Source: Sphaerolaimus hirsutus (Eukaryota > Nematoda > Chromadorea > Monhysterida > Sphaerolaimidae). Taken from it: a stretch of DNA of 64,000 bases. Positions within the stretch are counted from its first letter, which is position 1. Every line of letters starts with the position of its first letter. The stretch spans positions 19,392,315 through 19,456,314 of the forward strand of contig OZ038454.1 in the NCBI GenBank assembly GCA_964036195.1, given 5' to 3'. Shown here one piece after another: positions 36,468 through 47,562 of the stretch. The notes under the pieces were generated by a model. The model was not told the DNA's origin, made no database searches, and saw nothing but the letters and a program-made list of their open reading frames with translations. The position numbers were made by a program, and so were the translations under genes.

Positions 36468-39400
36468 TCATTCATCGCACAGGATTTCTGGAATCTGTCC
36501 AGCCATACTGTCCTCAGTGTAACCATACTGTGTACTCTCATTCAAAGTTATGGACGATTTTATCAAAGGTTCCGTATTTGCCACACTTGTTGGCTTGCTG
36601 CCAAGTGTTCCACTTGCAGCCGTCTTTGACTCAATTGTGGTGGTTTGCGTCTGGCACTGGGTCCATGAATATGTATTTTGGGTGCTGCTTGGTTTGTGTG
36701 CTGACGAGAGGGGTGACTGCGGGTGGGTGGGGGAGGGGTAGGTTTTACACAATACACTTACTTGAAATGCAAAATTGAAATGCGTCAAATTTGTTGCAAA
36801 TTCAAGTTGCATGCAAGTATTCATCCAAAATTATTTATGCCTTAGTCATTAACGCGTGAGTACGGCCCTGTGCCATTACGCATGTAAACCCTTTACGCAT
36901 GTAGACCCGGGACACATTTAATTATACCAGGCATGCTGAAAATAAACAATAAAACACATGACCTAGTGATTTTGAAGGTGAAAATCTATAAAAAGTATGA
37001 AAATTAGCAATTTTGGGTGAAAGTTAGGGTCAAATTGCTCAAAAGCGCTCCAGATAGCTAGATAGCTAGACAATTTGTGGGGAGGGGGGAGTGTTCAGGG
37101 GAAATAGCTTAAAAAATTTGCCTCTGGGATAGATAGATAGCTGGGCAGTTTGGGGTCCCTCTTTCTTACCCCTGTGGGGGGGGGGCTTTTCTTATCCCCC
37201 TTTCTTACCCCTATAATGGCCCTACATGCATGATGGGTTTACATCCATGATAAGCTTGACCCGCGTGTACTTATGTAACCACTTTCATAAAAAACAAAAA
37301 TATTACCTAAAAAATAAAACGTACAATGTTTTTCTAGATGTTTTTCTTTATATTGGAACAATATTGTTTTTTTTTAACGATGATATTATGATGGAGTGTT
37401 TCCTCCAGAAAATTGTTCCTCGGAGTGCGGAGAATTTCATAAAATTTCTGGCAAAATAATACCCCCTCGAACAAGCCTCCCTTGAATTAACCCCCAAAAA
37501 TTTACTATCAAAAAAATAAACTCCCGGGGCTATTTCGAGCAAATACAGTATGTATTTTCGCAAAACATTTCTCCCGTTTTCTCGACATTTATCTACCTGG
37601 GTGGATCTGGTGTGATCCTCATTGTCAAATCTGTCTTCATGGGTGTAGCTTCCTTTTGACAGCAAAGCTTTTTCTTTCGACTGCTCAGCCATTTTAGCCA
37701 TTTCAGCCATTCTCTTAGCTTTCGCAATATCATCTCGGTTGTATCGTTTTGGAGTTGTTTTGTGTTCATCGTGTTTTCCCTTTTTTCTTTTCTTTTGTAA
37801 TTTGATAAACAAGTGTATTTGTATGATTACCAGTAGGATGACAATTAACGCCTGCGTACAAGAGTACACTTGGATTTTCGGAACATGATTGAAGTTAGTA
37901 AATATCAGTAATTTTAAATAGAAACTTAAAATTCCATTTTTTTTAAAATTTAAATTACTTACTGTATTTGCTTGAATAGTTCCCCCTTGAAAAATTCCCC
38001 CTCGAATCTCTCCCCCCCCCCATGTTAGACGCGTAAGGAAAAAATCCCCCTTGAATAGTATCCCCTGCCCCACGAATGGACTAAAAATATTGCACATCTG
38101 GAAATCGAATTGAATCGAATCGAATTGTTTCATCGAATGGAAATGCAGTACATCCGGTGTGCGGTTATCGAGTGGGGTCGTCTTATCCTTTTTTGTCTCT
38201 CGGGGAGAGATATTCAAAATAAAATCAATCATTAAAATCGGTAAAAATCACCCAAATGCAAACCTGGAGAAGACAGCACATTGCATTTAAAACGGTCATG
38301 GCCAGGAAAACTCGATTGTCTTCATATGGTCCACTGCGCTTCTGACCCCAAATATACACCCCCGTTGTCGTGGTTATTTTGTCTTCAGCGTTGGTCACTG
38401 CAGTAAATGATAGAATCAATAGGATTGTGGCCACTAGTGACAGGATGCTGCATATTGCTTCGGCGAGGCTGCTCTGAAATGTAAATTCAATACTAAAAAT
38501 CGATTGTTGTTGCGGATGCACAGAAGTGCAGTGACAGTTGAGGCGTCCAATTCTAATTAAAGGTCGACAAGTCCAAAATATGAAAATTTCGAGTTAGGCC
38601 CGGAAACATCATCTGGGGGCACTTCAGCACATTTGTCATTATTTTTCATAAATTTTTTGACCTCACAAACCTATATACGATAGTGCCAAATTTGACATTA
38701 TGGGGAAAAATGCAAAAAATTTGGGCAAGAAGTCCACTTACCGTATTTCCTCGAAATACCCCCCCCTCTCGGGACCACTATGAAACAATCACCCCCCCCC
38801 CCTCGAAATACCCCCTCCCAAATTGAGTGTAAAGGGAACGTACATGACAATAACTGTAGTTTGTGTTCTGTGTACTGCAGAACACACGTTAAAACAATGT
38901 CGGTGTCACGTTAGAACAGTGTACATACCATCTACATACTAATATTAGTCTACAGAACCTTATAAATGGCAGTTTTTGTTGCATTTTTCGACGTCTGCGT
39001 ACGTTTCAGACAACAATTTCGTACTTGGTTTTCAAAAAATTTCTTGTGAAATATTAACCCCCCCCTCGAAATACCCCCCCCTCTCGGGACCACTATGAAA
39101 CAATCACCCCCCGGGGGGTATTTCGAGGAAATACGGTAGGTAGTTTTGGGCTAAGAGCCGACAAGTGCATCCTCTGCAGTTTGCATCCTTTTTTATGGAA
39201 AAAAAACGCAAGAAATGTGATAAGTCCACTGTGGAAACCAATTTCTATAAATCGACAAGTCCATAAATATTCCCATAATGCTGCGATTACAGCTCGGGCG
39301 TAAAATTGACCAGCGTAAAATTGATTTTTGGGCATAAAATTAATTACCGGTGAATGGATAAAGATATGGCATTGTAATTTCAGTCAAAGAAAGCGCACAT

Positions 39401-42400
39401 GCAGATGTTGCTTGTGTCCAAAGCTCATCTGTTTATTTCAATTGCACTAGAAGTTGTGAATTTTGGCGCAAATTTTTTTTATTTTACACCCTTATTTTAT
39501 GCCACTTACAGCGCATAATTGAAAAAATTGTGCTAAAATTCATAACTCCCAGTACGATTAAAATAAACTCATGAGCTTTGGACACAAGAAACGTCTGCAT
39601 TTAAGCTTTCTTTGACTGAAATAACAATGTCGTATCTTTATCCATTCATCTGTAATTAATTTTACGCCCAAAATAAATTGTACGCCCGGTCAATTTTACG
39701 CCCGAGCTGTAATCGTAGCATTAGGCAGCCTCGTCGTCGAATGTTCTCAAAAATGTCAAATCGACAAATCCATTTCCCTCCCCAAAACAGTTTTGCTCTG
39801 ACCGAATGGAATTTTATGGACACCCCATTTTTTGCATATACGTTGAGAGCAGGGGCTGAAAATTTGACACTTTATTGTCAACATATGGAAATTAATGGAA
39901 AGCACGAGAGAGCCAAATTGGACACGCACCACGGGCCTGGAATTGGGTCTGAAACTTAAAATGCGATTTATTGTATTTCCTCGACATACCCACCTCGAAA
40001 TACCCCCCAAATATAGTGTATAGAGAACGTAAATGACAAAAGCTATGGTTTGTGATCCCGGAAACGTACAACACACGTGAAAAACAATGACTGTGTTATG
40101 TTAGAACAGGGTTTATACCGTCTACGTACATATATAAGTACTAGCAGTCCTCGCGCCGACCTTCGGTCGGGCCCATCATTTCATCATTTAAATTTTTTGA
40201 GCCCTGGGGTACTATTCAAGGGTTATGGTAATTTAGTGTCAAAATGGAGTGCATATTTGAAATCAGTGGCGTCAACTAAACCCAAATGCATTATTTTTGA
40301 TTTGAACTTTTTTGGGCTCTGGGGGTTCTATTCAAGTATTATTGCAATGCAGTATCAAGATGGAGTGCTTAATTGAGATCAGTGTCATCAAAACCCCACA
40401 AATGCAGTTTTTCATAATTTGAACTATTTTAAGCCCTGGGGGTAATATTTAAGAGTTATGGTAATGTAGTTTCAAAATGGAGTGTGTATTCAAAATCAGA
40501 GCCATCAAAACCCCCCAAATGCCAGCCAAGCCCAAGTAAAGGAAATCATAATATTTTCAAAAAGTGCATTGCAAGTGCAACACACTGTAGAAATGATGGT
40601 GCACTTTCCCAGAATGTGGCTATTCAACATTCTATTATGTTGTATTTGTGTGTTCCAAAATGATTGGGCCAGCACAATTTTGTAGTTACTTCTGTAGAAA
40701 AATAATATTCATGATACTCATAACTGTTTTATTTAAATGCAAAAATTTGTCATCAAGTTGAAACTACCAAATTAGGGGAGTGTCACATGAAATGTGATTC
40801 AAAGCATGTTTCAATTGTTTATGTAAGAGTGGCCAAACATGCATCATTTGTGAATATAACTGTCATGTATATGTATTATTTGACTTTTTTAAACTGTTTT
40901 ATTTTTATTTGTTTAGGAACACAAACATTTTTCTTGTTCAAAGATCAGCTTTATCAAATTGGAGATCAAATAGAATGAAATTATTAGTCATTTACAATTG
41001 TTGGAATGACATCACATCATTTCTCTGATTTGCTATGTATGTTCTTATACATTTACAAATTAGAAACACATGTTTGTATTGTTTAAAAATGAGATAGATT
41101 ATTTGGGGTTTGGTAGGATTTAAATTTGAATATATAGTTTGAACTTTAATATTGCATATATTTTTATTTGTCAGTTTAAAAGAGTCTCTATTATGCACTG
41201 TCCCAATAATTTTGGAACCTTCAAATGAATCACCAAACATGTTCAAACCTCCCAGCTTTGCTGCTTATTACAACACAGACCAGTGGTGGCAAACTTTCAA
41301 GGAAACAAGCATTGAAATTCCCATTTAAATAATTGAAAAAAATTGATCCTATAGAAACTTTTAAAAACAGTTTTGAATTGCAAATTGTTTTGTAAAAGTT
41401 TTTGAAAGCTTCTACTATATACTGAATGTGTCATTCTATTGGGAATAATATTGGGAAAGATGATATATAACATAACATTCTAATGACTTTTTTGTTGATG
41501 ATTAAGATATTTTAAACCATGATACAAATGCAATTTTTTGCTTTTTTCTGTAATGTTTCACCCCAAATTACTCCTTTATTTAAAAAATTATTAACCTTAT
41601 ATGTTTAGTATTTACATTACATGTTTTTACCATTGGGAAAAATAAAAATATGAAAATATGACAACATTTTTAATTTTTGCATTTTTATTCGCTATCACTA
41701 GACATTTTAGTGGTGCAACCAAAATTCTCACATCACACAAAGCCCTGCCTGTCTAGACAAATGAATCAGCAAACATGTCCAAACAGAGCCAGCTGGTGCC
41801 AATTCCAGACCATGAACAGTGTAAAGTAAAAAGTCAAATGTCAAATGTCAAATGTCATGTCAATCAATAAAAGAATATTTTATTACTGAAATTTGTGTGA
41901 CAATTGACACTTTACTTTGCATTTGTCATGATCATTGACACTGCATGACATTTGACATCTTACTTTGCAGTTAACAGAATCTGGGACTGCCCCCTGAAAG
42001 CAGCTTGCTTGCAGGCTCCGCCCACTGTGTTAGTGTCACTGCTCTAACCTCTGTCACCTACCCAGTATAAAACCAGCTCCGTAGACAGCCAGAGCTCAAG
42101 TCAGACCCACTTGGGTCTGCACCTAGACTCAATATAGGGTTCTACCTCCTATATTGGGATTGTATTTTTATGTAGGGGGTGTTCCCAACCAGTGGCCCCC
42201 GGTGCATAGGATGGGGGGTTGTCCAAGTGCAAAATTGTAGGAAGCAAGAATTTCCTTAGCTAAGAGCAGGAACCAATTCAATTTTCTACCAGGAACCAAT
42301 TCAATTTACTGATACAAGTTGACTCTGGAAACTCAGTGAACTTGTATCTAATAGCTCCATTGTTCCATAGGACCAGGGAGCAATTCAATTTTTTACTTGG

Positions 42401-45400
42401 ACCCAATTCCCCTTCTACCACAAGTTGACTCTGGCAACTCCCTAAGTCAGCTTGTGTGTGCTGGATTTTTTGGCAGCGACCCAAGCCTCCCGCCCCTATT
42501 AGTATTAAGAAGAAGATAAGATAAGTCTATAGAGTCTTATATATGGCGGTTTATGTTGCATTTTTCGACGTCTGTGTAGGTTACAGACAACAATTTAGTA
42601 CTGGGATTTCAATCAATTGCTGGGGAAATAATAACCCCCCTCGAAATACTCCCCTCGTTTGACCACCCTCAAAAATCTCACTCTGAAAAAATAAACCCCC
42701 TGGGGCCAGATTTAATACTCCCTACAGATTTGTAGGGTAGGGCGTACGCCCGATAGATTTTTTAAAGATCAGCCGCATCGACGCACATGCACCGAGAGCA
42801 AGGCGGTTCGTAAAATACACGAAACTATCCCTTAAGGTCGCCGATATTGCAATATGACGAATATCGCTTCGATTTTGGCCCGGAAATCACGATTTTCGTC
42901 ATTTCTTGGCCGTCTGTCAATTCGTTTTTTATTTTTTTTTGTCGCGCTTTTGTAGGCTCGTGCATGCATTTCTTTCTTGTCGCTGCCCTCATGGTTTCGG
43001 TTGCAGACAGTGAACACTAAAAAAGTGACCACCTGACTACACAAAAGCGCGACTTATGCGAGTAACCCGCCCGACAAAATAAAATAAAAAACGAATTGGC
43101 AGACGGCCAAGAAATGACGAAATCGTGATTTCCGGGCCAAAATCGAAGCGATATACGTCATATTGCAATATCGGCAACCTTAAGGGATGGTTTCATATAT
43201 TTTACGAACCGCCTTGCTCTCGGTGCATGTGCGTCAATGCGGCTAAACTTTTAAAAATCTGTCGGGCGTACGCCCTACCCTACAAATCTGTAGGGAGTAT
43301 TAAATCTGGCCCCTGGGGGTATTTCGGGGAAATACGGTACGCAAAATCGCAGTGTGGACTTGTCGACTTTTAGAATTAGACGCCTCAGTTGTGTCAGGAC
43401 AGGGTCATAAGTGCTGCAAATATTAGGTAGTAAACTAATGAAGTGTCTTTTTTCGATTTCATACAAATATACATTTGTGCATCCCACATTCTTTTGTACG
43501 TTGACCGATTTTGATGCCATTTGAGTATGTTGAGGTTTGGGGTCTGGGCTATGAAGAAATGTTTTTGTTTCCTCGAATAATCCCCCAGTCCCGAGATAAG
43601 GGGGGTCTATAAAAAGGTGGTCATTTTGCATGGCCGATCTACACATTCACTTTGAACCTTACTCACTCAGCCATTTCTGGGCCAATTTGGATCGTTCGAC
43701 ACTTAAAATGATCAGCACAACCAGTAGATTCCATTTGTGTGGTCGGATGAATGATGTCTAAATTACGTATGCCGATTTGACCCAGTTTTTAACACCAAAA
43801 ATTAATTTTCCTAAACATGCTATCATATACTTTAGACAATGGGGATTCATATACCAAAAAAAATTATTTCAATATCTCTTTCCAATCAAAAGTAATAGAA
43901 CTTTAAACTTCCGCCTCCCATACATGTAAATAACTAATCAAGAACGATGAATACAGATAACCTGAGCATAAAAATGAAACTTACAGGTTTTTCTGATCAT
44001 TTTAAGTGTTCATTGGTGGAAATTGGCTGAGAAATGGCCGAGATATGGATTTCTGAAGTCACATGCATTGCTGATCATGCAGATTTTTCCATTTATTGTT
44101 GGGAGGCGAATGTTCAAAGTGATATAACTTTTGACTGGAGAGAGATATTGAAAAAAATTTTGGGCCAGATTCATTCTTTTTGTCTATAGTATATGATAGC
44201 AACTTCAAAAAAAAACGTCTTGAAAAATTATAATTACGATTATTTTTCATGTTCAAAAACCGGGTCAAATCGGCATACGGGATTGAGACATCACTAACTC
44301 GACCACAAAAATTGAATCTGCGGATTGTCCTGGTTATTTTAAGTGTTGAACGATCCGAATCGGCCCAGAAATGGCTGAGTTATTAAGCTTCAAAGTCAAT
44401 GTGCATATTGGCCACGTAAAATGACCACCTTTTTATAGACCCCCTTATCTCGGGACTGGGGGATTATTTGAGCAAACAACAACATTTCATCATAGCCCAG
44501 ACCCCAAACCACAACATACTCAAATGGGATCAAAATCGGTCAACGTACAACACAATGGAAAGCACAAATGTATATTTGTATGAGATGGCGAAAAAAGACA
44601 CTTCATTAGTTTACAACCTAATACTAGAGGCTAATGTTTTAATTTTTTGTCAACTTATAAATTACTCTTCAATGCATTTGAGTTAAAATAACTGTAATAA
44701 GTTACTTCTACCCTCCGTCGACTGTAGTTGGCGGACACTGAATTCCAGTTTACGCGAACGACATTCAAAGTTGATTTGTCAGTTCACTCAGTTTTTAAAT
44801 TGCTGACAGTAATCTAATGTGTGTAGCGCCAATATTATTCAGGGCACCCAAGGACCCGTTCCCGCCATATTTTCCGGTGTTGTTTTCCTTCAACGACGCG
44901 GGCGGCGCACACTAATACACCACTGATGATTGGAAACTCATAAATCTGTTTTGCACACATTTGAGTTTACCAGAATGAGGAATCTGTCAACAACTGTTGA
45001 CGGCGATCAAAAACATACCTAATCAACTTTGGCAAACTGAAATGCCTTTAAATCAGATTTATAAGTTTCCCAACATTGGATTTGGATGGTGTACTAATGT
45101 GCGTGGCCGCATTAGTTAACGCCAAGTACCCTTCACTAGTGATGTGAAAAGCGCCAGAACTTTGGCGCCATGGCGCTTTTCCGTCCCTTAGCGCCAAGCG
45201 CCAGAAGCGCCATGGCGCTATTTGCTTTGGCGCTAGCGCCAAGCGCCAGCACCAGGCATTTTGTTCTTGCCGGCAGTCAAAAATAACGCCAAGTGCGAAA
45301 AGCGCCATAGCGCTTTTACATCGCTACCCTTCACAACCTCTCCGCCCACACTCACCACACCCATAGTGACCACACTGTGCCACACTAGCCACTCCACTTT

Positions 45401-45550
45401 AGAAGTGAGCCCAGCGGTTACAGCCGCGATGCCGCCGGCCACGATGGACCCGCTCCAGGCGCGCAGCATCGCCGTCGACATGAGCGACAATTCGCCGTTG
45501 GTGTTCACCGCACCGCCCGATGCGATAAACAGATTCGTCACGCTGATTAG
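36468..45550 (-). CDS. Four-transmembrane protein, possibly MS4A/CD20-like; 3' four exons
   Basis: Exons (minus) 45550-45356, 38473-38264, 37851-37597, 36716-36468 join in phase 0 (302 residues); a 5' exon with the start codon is missing. The first visible exon has LISVTNLFIASGG, then AWSGSIVAGGIAAVTAG, like the W-x-G-I-x-F-I-x-S-G region before TM2 of MS4A proteins. A TM3 (AEAICSILSLVATILLIL) is split across two exons, and TM4 is FLAMTVLNAMCCLLQ-ALIVILLVIIQ, followed by a Lys-rich cytoplasmic tail (KLQKKRKKGK) and a Ser/Thr/Gln-rich end with YGY and PEILCDE. MS4A assignment rests on layout and short motifs only; it may be another tetraspan family. The 6.9-kb intron between the first two exons is filled with nested elements. 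Confidence 0.6.
36863..37230. repeat. CATGTAAACCC / CATGTAGACCC element with nested ATAGATAG repeat
   Basis: GGCCCTGTGCCATTACGCATG at the left and GGCCCTACATGCATGATGGG at the right enclose a degraded copy of the CAGGGGTAAGG / GATAGATAGCTGG family (37030-37200). Confidence 0.55.
37480..38085. repeat. Two degraded hairpin MITEs flanking exon 3 of the four-TM gene
   Basis: 37480-37556 carries TTGAATTAACCCCC and a right end CGAGCAAATACAGTA; 37965-38085 starts TACTGTATTTGCTTGAATAG. Both are ends of the CCGTATTTCCTCGAATAA family. They lie in the introns on either side of exon 37851-37597. Confidence 0.55.
39278..39721. repeat. Fold-back element (CTGCGATTACAGCTCGGGCG ends)
   Basis: ATGCTGCGATTACAGCTCGGG at the left and CCCGAGCTGTAATCGTAGCAT at the right form long arms containing GTAAAATTGACC and its complement. 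The centre is near 39500. Confidence 0.75.
40197..40545. repeat. Three tandem units of about 116 bp
   Basis: AGCCCTGGGG-like units start near 40200, 40315 and 40432. Each continues with a TATTCAAG-like word, a TCAAAATGGAGTG word and AACCCCAAATGCA before TTTGAACT. The units differ by many substitutions. Confidence 0.75.
40546..41795. other. A/T-rich unique stretch inside the 4.8-kb element
   Basis: No exon, repeat array or RNA gene is recognisable. Short frames at 40787-41246 have no protein character. Confidence 0.35.
41796..41996 (+). mobile_element. Introner copy (family 1) outside any known exon
   Basis: It begins GTGCCAATTCCAGACCATGA and ends ACAGAATCTGGGACTGCCCCC then TG, with TG also preceding it. 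The core repeats AAATGTC/GACATTTG. It sits within transposon sequence in the four-TM gene's intron, on the strand opposite to that gene. Confidence 0.78.
42000..42490. repeat. Possible LTR or promoter-bearing repeat fragment
   Basis: A TATAAAA at 42065-42071 is followed about 30 bp on by a transcribed-looking region. 42240-42430 repeats GAACCAATTCAATTTTCTACC and ACAAGTTGACTCTGG-type words two to three times. TGGCAGCGACCC at 42471-42482 could be a primer-binding site. Nothing further confirms an LTR. Confidence 0.3.
42706..43309. mobile_element. Fold-back element with 9-bp duplication CCCCTGGGG
   Basis: CCAGATTTAATACTCCCTAC at the left and its complement at the right continue as arms of about 220 bp around a centre of about 165 bp. 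The flanks 42697-42705 and 43310-43318 are identical 9-mers. A 9-bp duplication with long inverted arms recalls Mutator-like elements, but 8-bp hAT-type placement is less consistent here. It is inserted into a hairpin MITE. Confidence 0.75.
43421..44623. repeat. 1.2-kb palindrome
   Basis: TATTAGGTAGTAAACTAATGA at the left and TCATTAGTTTACAACCTAATA at the right continue as imperfect arms over nearly their whole length (shared blocks include CCCCCTTATCTCGGGACTGG and ATGACCACCTTTTTATAGAC). The centre is near 44020. No clear target duplication was read. Confidence 0.8.
44640..45120. repeat. Fold-back MITE fragments (AACTCAAATGCATTG family)
   Basis: AATGCATTTGAGT, GTTGACGG and CAACATTGG blocks recur in both orientations, as in 18985-19195 and 4103-4290. 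Probably two overlapping copies. Confidence 0.45.
45137..45326. mobile_element. Short hAT-like element made of GCGCCATGGCGC palindromes
   Basis: TAGTGATGTGAAAAGCGCC and the complement of TAGCGATGTAAAAGCGCT are the ends; the 8-bp duplication CCCTTCAC is perfect (45129-45136, 45327-45334). Inside, AGCGCCA and TGGCGCT alternate seven or more times. The right duplication is 21 bp from the splice donor of the four-TM exon. Confidence 0.9.
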
Positions 45551-45704
45551 CTGGGTTGGAGTGGAGGGTGAGTTGAGTTGGTACTTTGTTGAGCGATTCG
45601 AGGGGGTCATTTGTTTCGCCAGAAACTTTGTGAAATTCCGCATGCTCGGACGTTGGAAAATCAACCAATTCATAGACGTATAATATGTGTTTATACATTA
45701 TATA

Positions 45705-45963
45705 CTGTATTTGCTTGAATAGTTCCCCCTTGAATAATTCCCCCTTAAGAGAGTTGATCAATTTGTTTTGCACAATTTGAACAAAAATGGCACAATATTG
45801 TGTTGATAAAACATAATTCGTGAAACTATTTGATACAAACATGGTTGAAAATTTTGACGAAATAATAATCCCCCTTGAATAATTCCCCCCTCGAATAGTT
45901 CCCCTCTCAAAAAAAGTCTGACGAAATAATTCTCCACCAGGGGGATCAATCAAGCAAATGCGG
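45705..45963. mobile_element. Hairpin MITE (CTGTATTTGCTTGAATAG family)
   Basis: CTGTATTTGCTTGAATAGTTC at the left and its near-complement GATCAATCAAGCAAATGCGG at the right, with C-rich inner blocks. TA precedes it; the right flank was altered by the hAT insertion at 45968. Confidence 0.7.
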
Positions 45964-45967
45964 TGAC

Positions 45968-46105
45968 TAGGGTGTCAAATTTCCGTTTTCCGTTTTCCGT
46001 TTCCGCTTTCCACAGGCAATTTTTTTTCGTTTTCCGTTCCGTTTTCCGGCAAGTGCAAAAAATTTCCGTTTCCGTTTTCCGTAAAAAAAAATTGTTGACA
46101 CCCTA
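45968..46105. mobile_element. Miniature hAT-like element of CCGTTTTCC arrays
   Basis: 138 bp between the perfect 8-bp duplications GCGGTGAC (45960-45967, 46106-46113). The ends are TAGGGTGTCAA and TTGACACCCTA; almost everything between is repeats of TTCCGTTTTCCG. Confidence 0.92.
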
Positions 46106-46119
46106 GCGGTGACTGTATA

Positions 46120-46390
46120 CTGTATTTCCTCGAATTACACCCCGGGGGGGTTATTTTTTCAGAGTGGAACACTGATACACTGTTCTAACATAATACAGTC
46201 ATTGTTTTCACGTGTGTTCTGCATTGCCTGGATGACAAACCGCAGCTTTTGTCATTTACTTTCCCTATACAGTCAATTTGGGGAGGGAGGTATTTCTAGG
46301 GGAGGGGTTATAAGTTCATAGTGCCCATTTTGAGGGGGGGGGGTATTTCGAGAGGGGGTATTTCGAGAGGGGTATTTCGAGGAAATACCG
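46120..46390. mobile_element. Hairpin MITE (CTGTATTTCCTCGAATTA family)
   Basis: CTGTATTTCCTCGAATTACAC at the left and GGTATTTCGAGGAAATACCG at the right, with TA on each side. G- and C-runs lie near the ends. Confidence 0.75.
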
Positions 46391-46483
46391 TATACGCATA
46401 AACCCTACCTAACGTCTCTCAGTCATTGGTTTCAACGTTTGTTCCGCATCATACATATCACAAATAGCGGTATTTGTCGTGTA

Positions 46484-47562
46484 CCTACAGGGTTGGCAAA
46501 ATCTCAGAAAAAAATAAAAATAAAATAAAAATAAAATGGAATATTCAAGAATAAAATAAAATAAAATAAAATGGAAAATTTAAGAATAAAAATAAAAATT
46601 GTATAAAAATTCGAATTTTTGTAAAATTGTATGAAAATTCATATTTCTGTAAAATTGTATAAAAATTCATATTTTTTGTAAAATTTTGTCTCATTGCTTG
46701 AGTCTCTACCTGTTGATTCATAGATCTGGGGGCAGTCCCAAGCATTGTAAAGTGTCAAATGTCATGTAAAATGTCATGCAAAGTGTCAATTGTCGTGACA
46801 AATGTAAAGTAAAGTGTAAATTGTCATGACATGTAAAACTGTCATAAAAATATCAATTGTCAAGCAAATTGTGTTCAAATCTCATGTTTTATTTCAAAAT
46901 CTTATGTTTTGTATCCAAATGATGTTGTTGTTGACTCCAAATCTTATGTGAACATTTGGATACAAAAACATAAGATTTGGATATAAAACATATTATGGAT
47001 ACAAAAACACAAGATTTGGATACACAATTTACACTTTGCATGACATTTGTCATGACAATTGCCACTTTGCTTGAAATTTTACATGACACTTGACATTTTG
47101 CATGACAATTGATACTTTACTTAACATTTGTCATAACAATTGTCATAACAATTGACACTTTGCATGACATTTTACAAATGTGCCCAGCACACTCCAGTAG
47201 TCCTTCTACTGAAAATGCAAACCATTCTTATCAATAATTGTAACTTTACACTTGCAGCTAGCTTACAATACATACTGCATGCAACTTTTGAAAAGTAAGG
47301 GAAAAATTTGTCACAGGTTTTTCATGTATAGGTCTAATTATAACATTTTTCTGGCCTTGCATGCATGTTTCTGATTTTTTGTACAATTTTTGTACAATTT
47401 TTGTAAAATTTTTGTAAAATGTGTCATTTTATTTTATTAATGACTTTTGGGAATAAAATAAAATAAAATAAAATGAAACAAGAATAAAAATAAAATAAAA
47501 TAAAATTTTTATACAATTTTTATACAATTTTACGAAAATGAATTTTTATAAAACCAACCCTG
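46484..47562. mobile_element. hAT-like element with AATAAAATAAAA arrays and a nested introner relic
   Basis: The perfect 8-bp duplication GTCGTGTA lies at 46476-46483 and 47563-47570. The inner ends are CAGGGTTGGC and CCAACCCTG (with four extra bases CCTA at the left). Both ends carry AATAAAATAAAATGGAA-type arrays in opposite orientation. 46733-47190 is an introner-like insertion (GGGGGCAGTCCCAAGCATTG, minus orientation) with long CAATTGTCATGAC-type arrays. Confidence 0.8.

Larger units (their letters stand above)
38540..43386. mobile_element. 4.8-kb element with GAGGCGTCCAATTCTAA ends and many nested insertions
   Basis: The left GAGGCGTCCAATTCTAATTA and right TTAGAATTAGACGCCTC are inverted, with AGTT duplicated on each side (38536-38539, 43387-43390). 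The subterminal sequence repeats GTCGACAAGTCCA. A 605-bp relative with AAAT flanks is at 49164-49768. Nested inside are hairpin MITEs (38750-39140, 39968-43340), fold-backs at 39278-39721 and 42706-43309, a tandem repeat at 40197-40545 and an introner at 41796-41996. No transposase-like frame was found. Confidence 0.6.
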
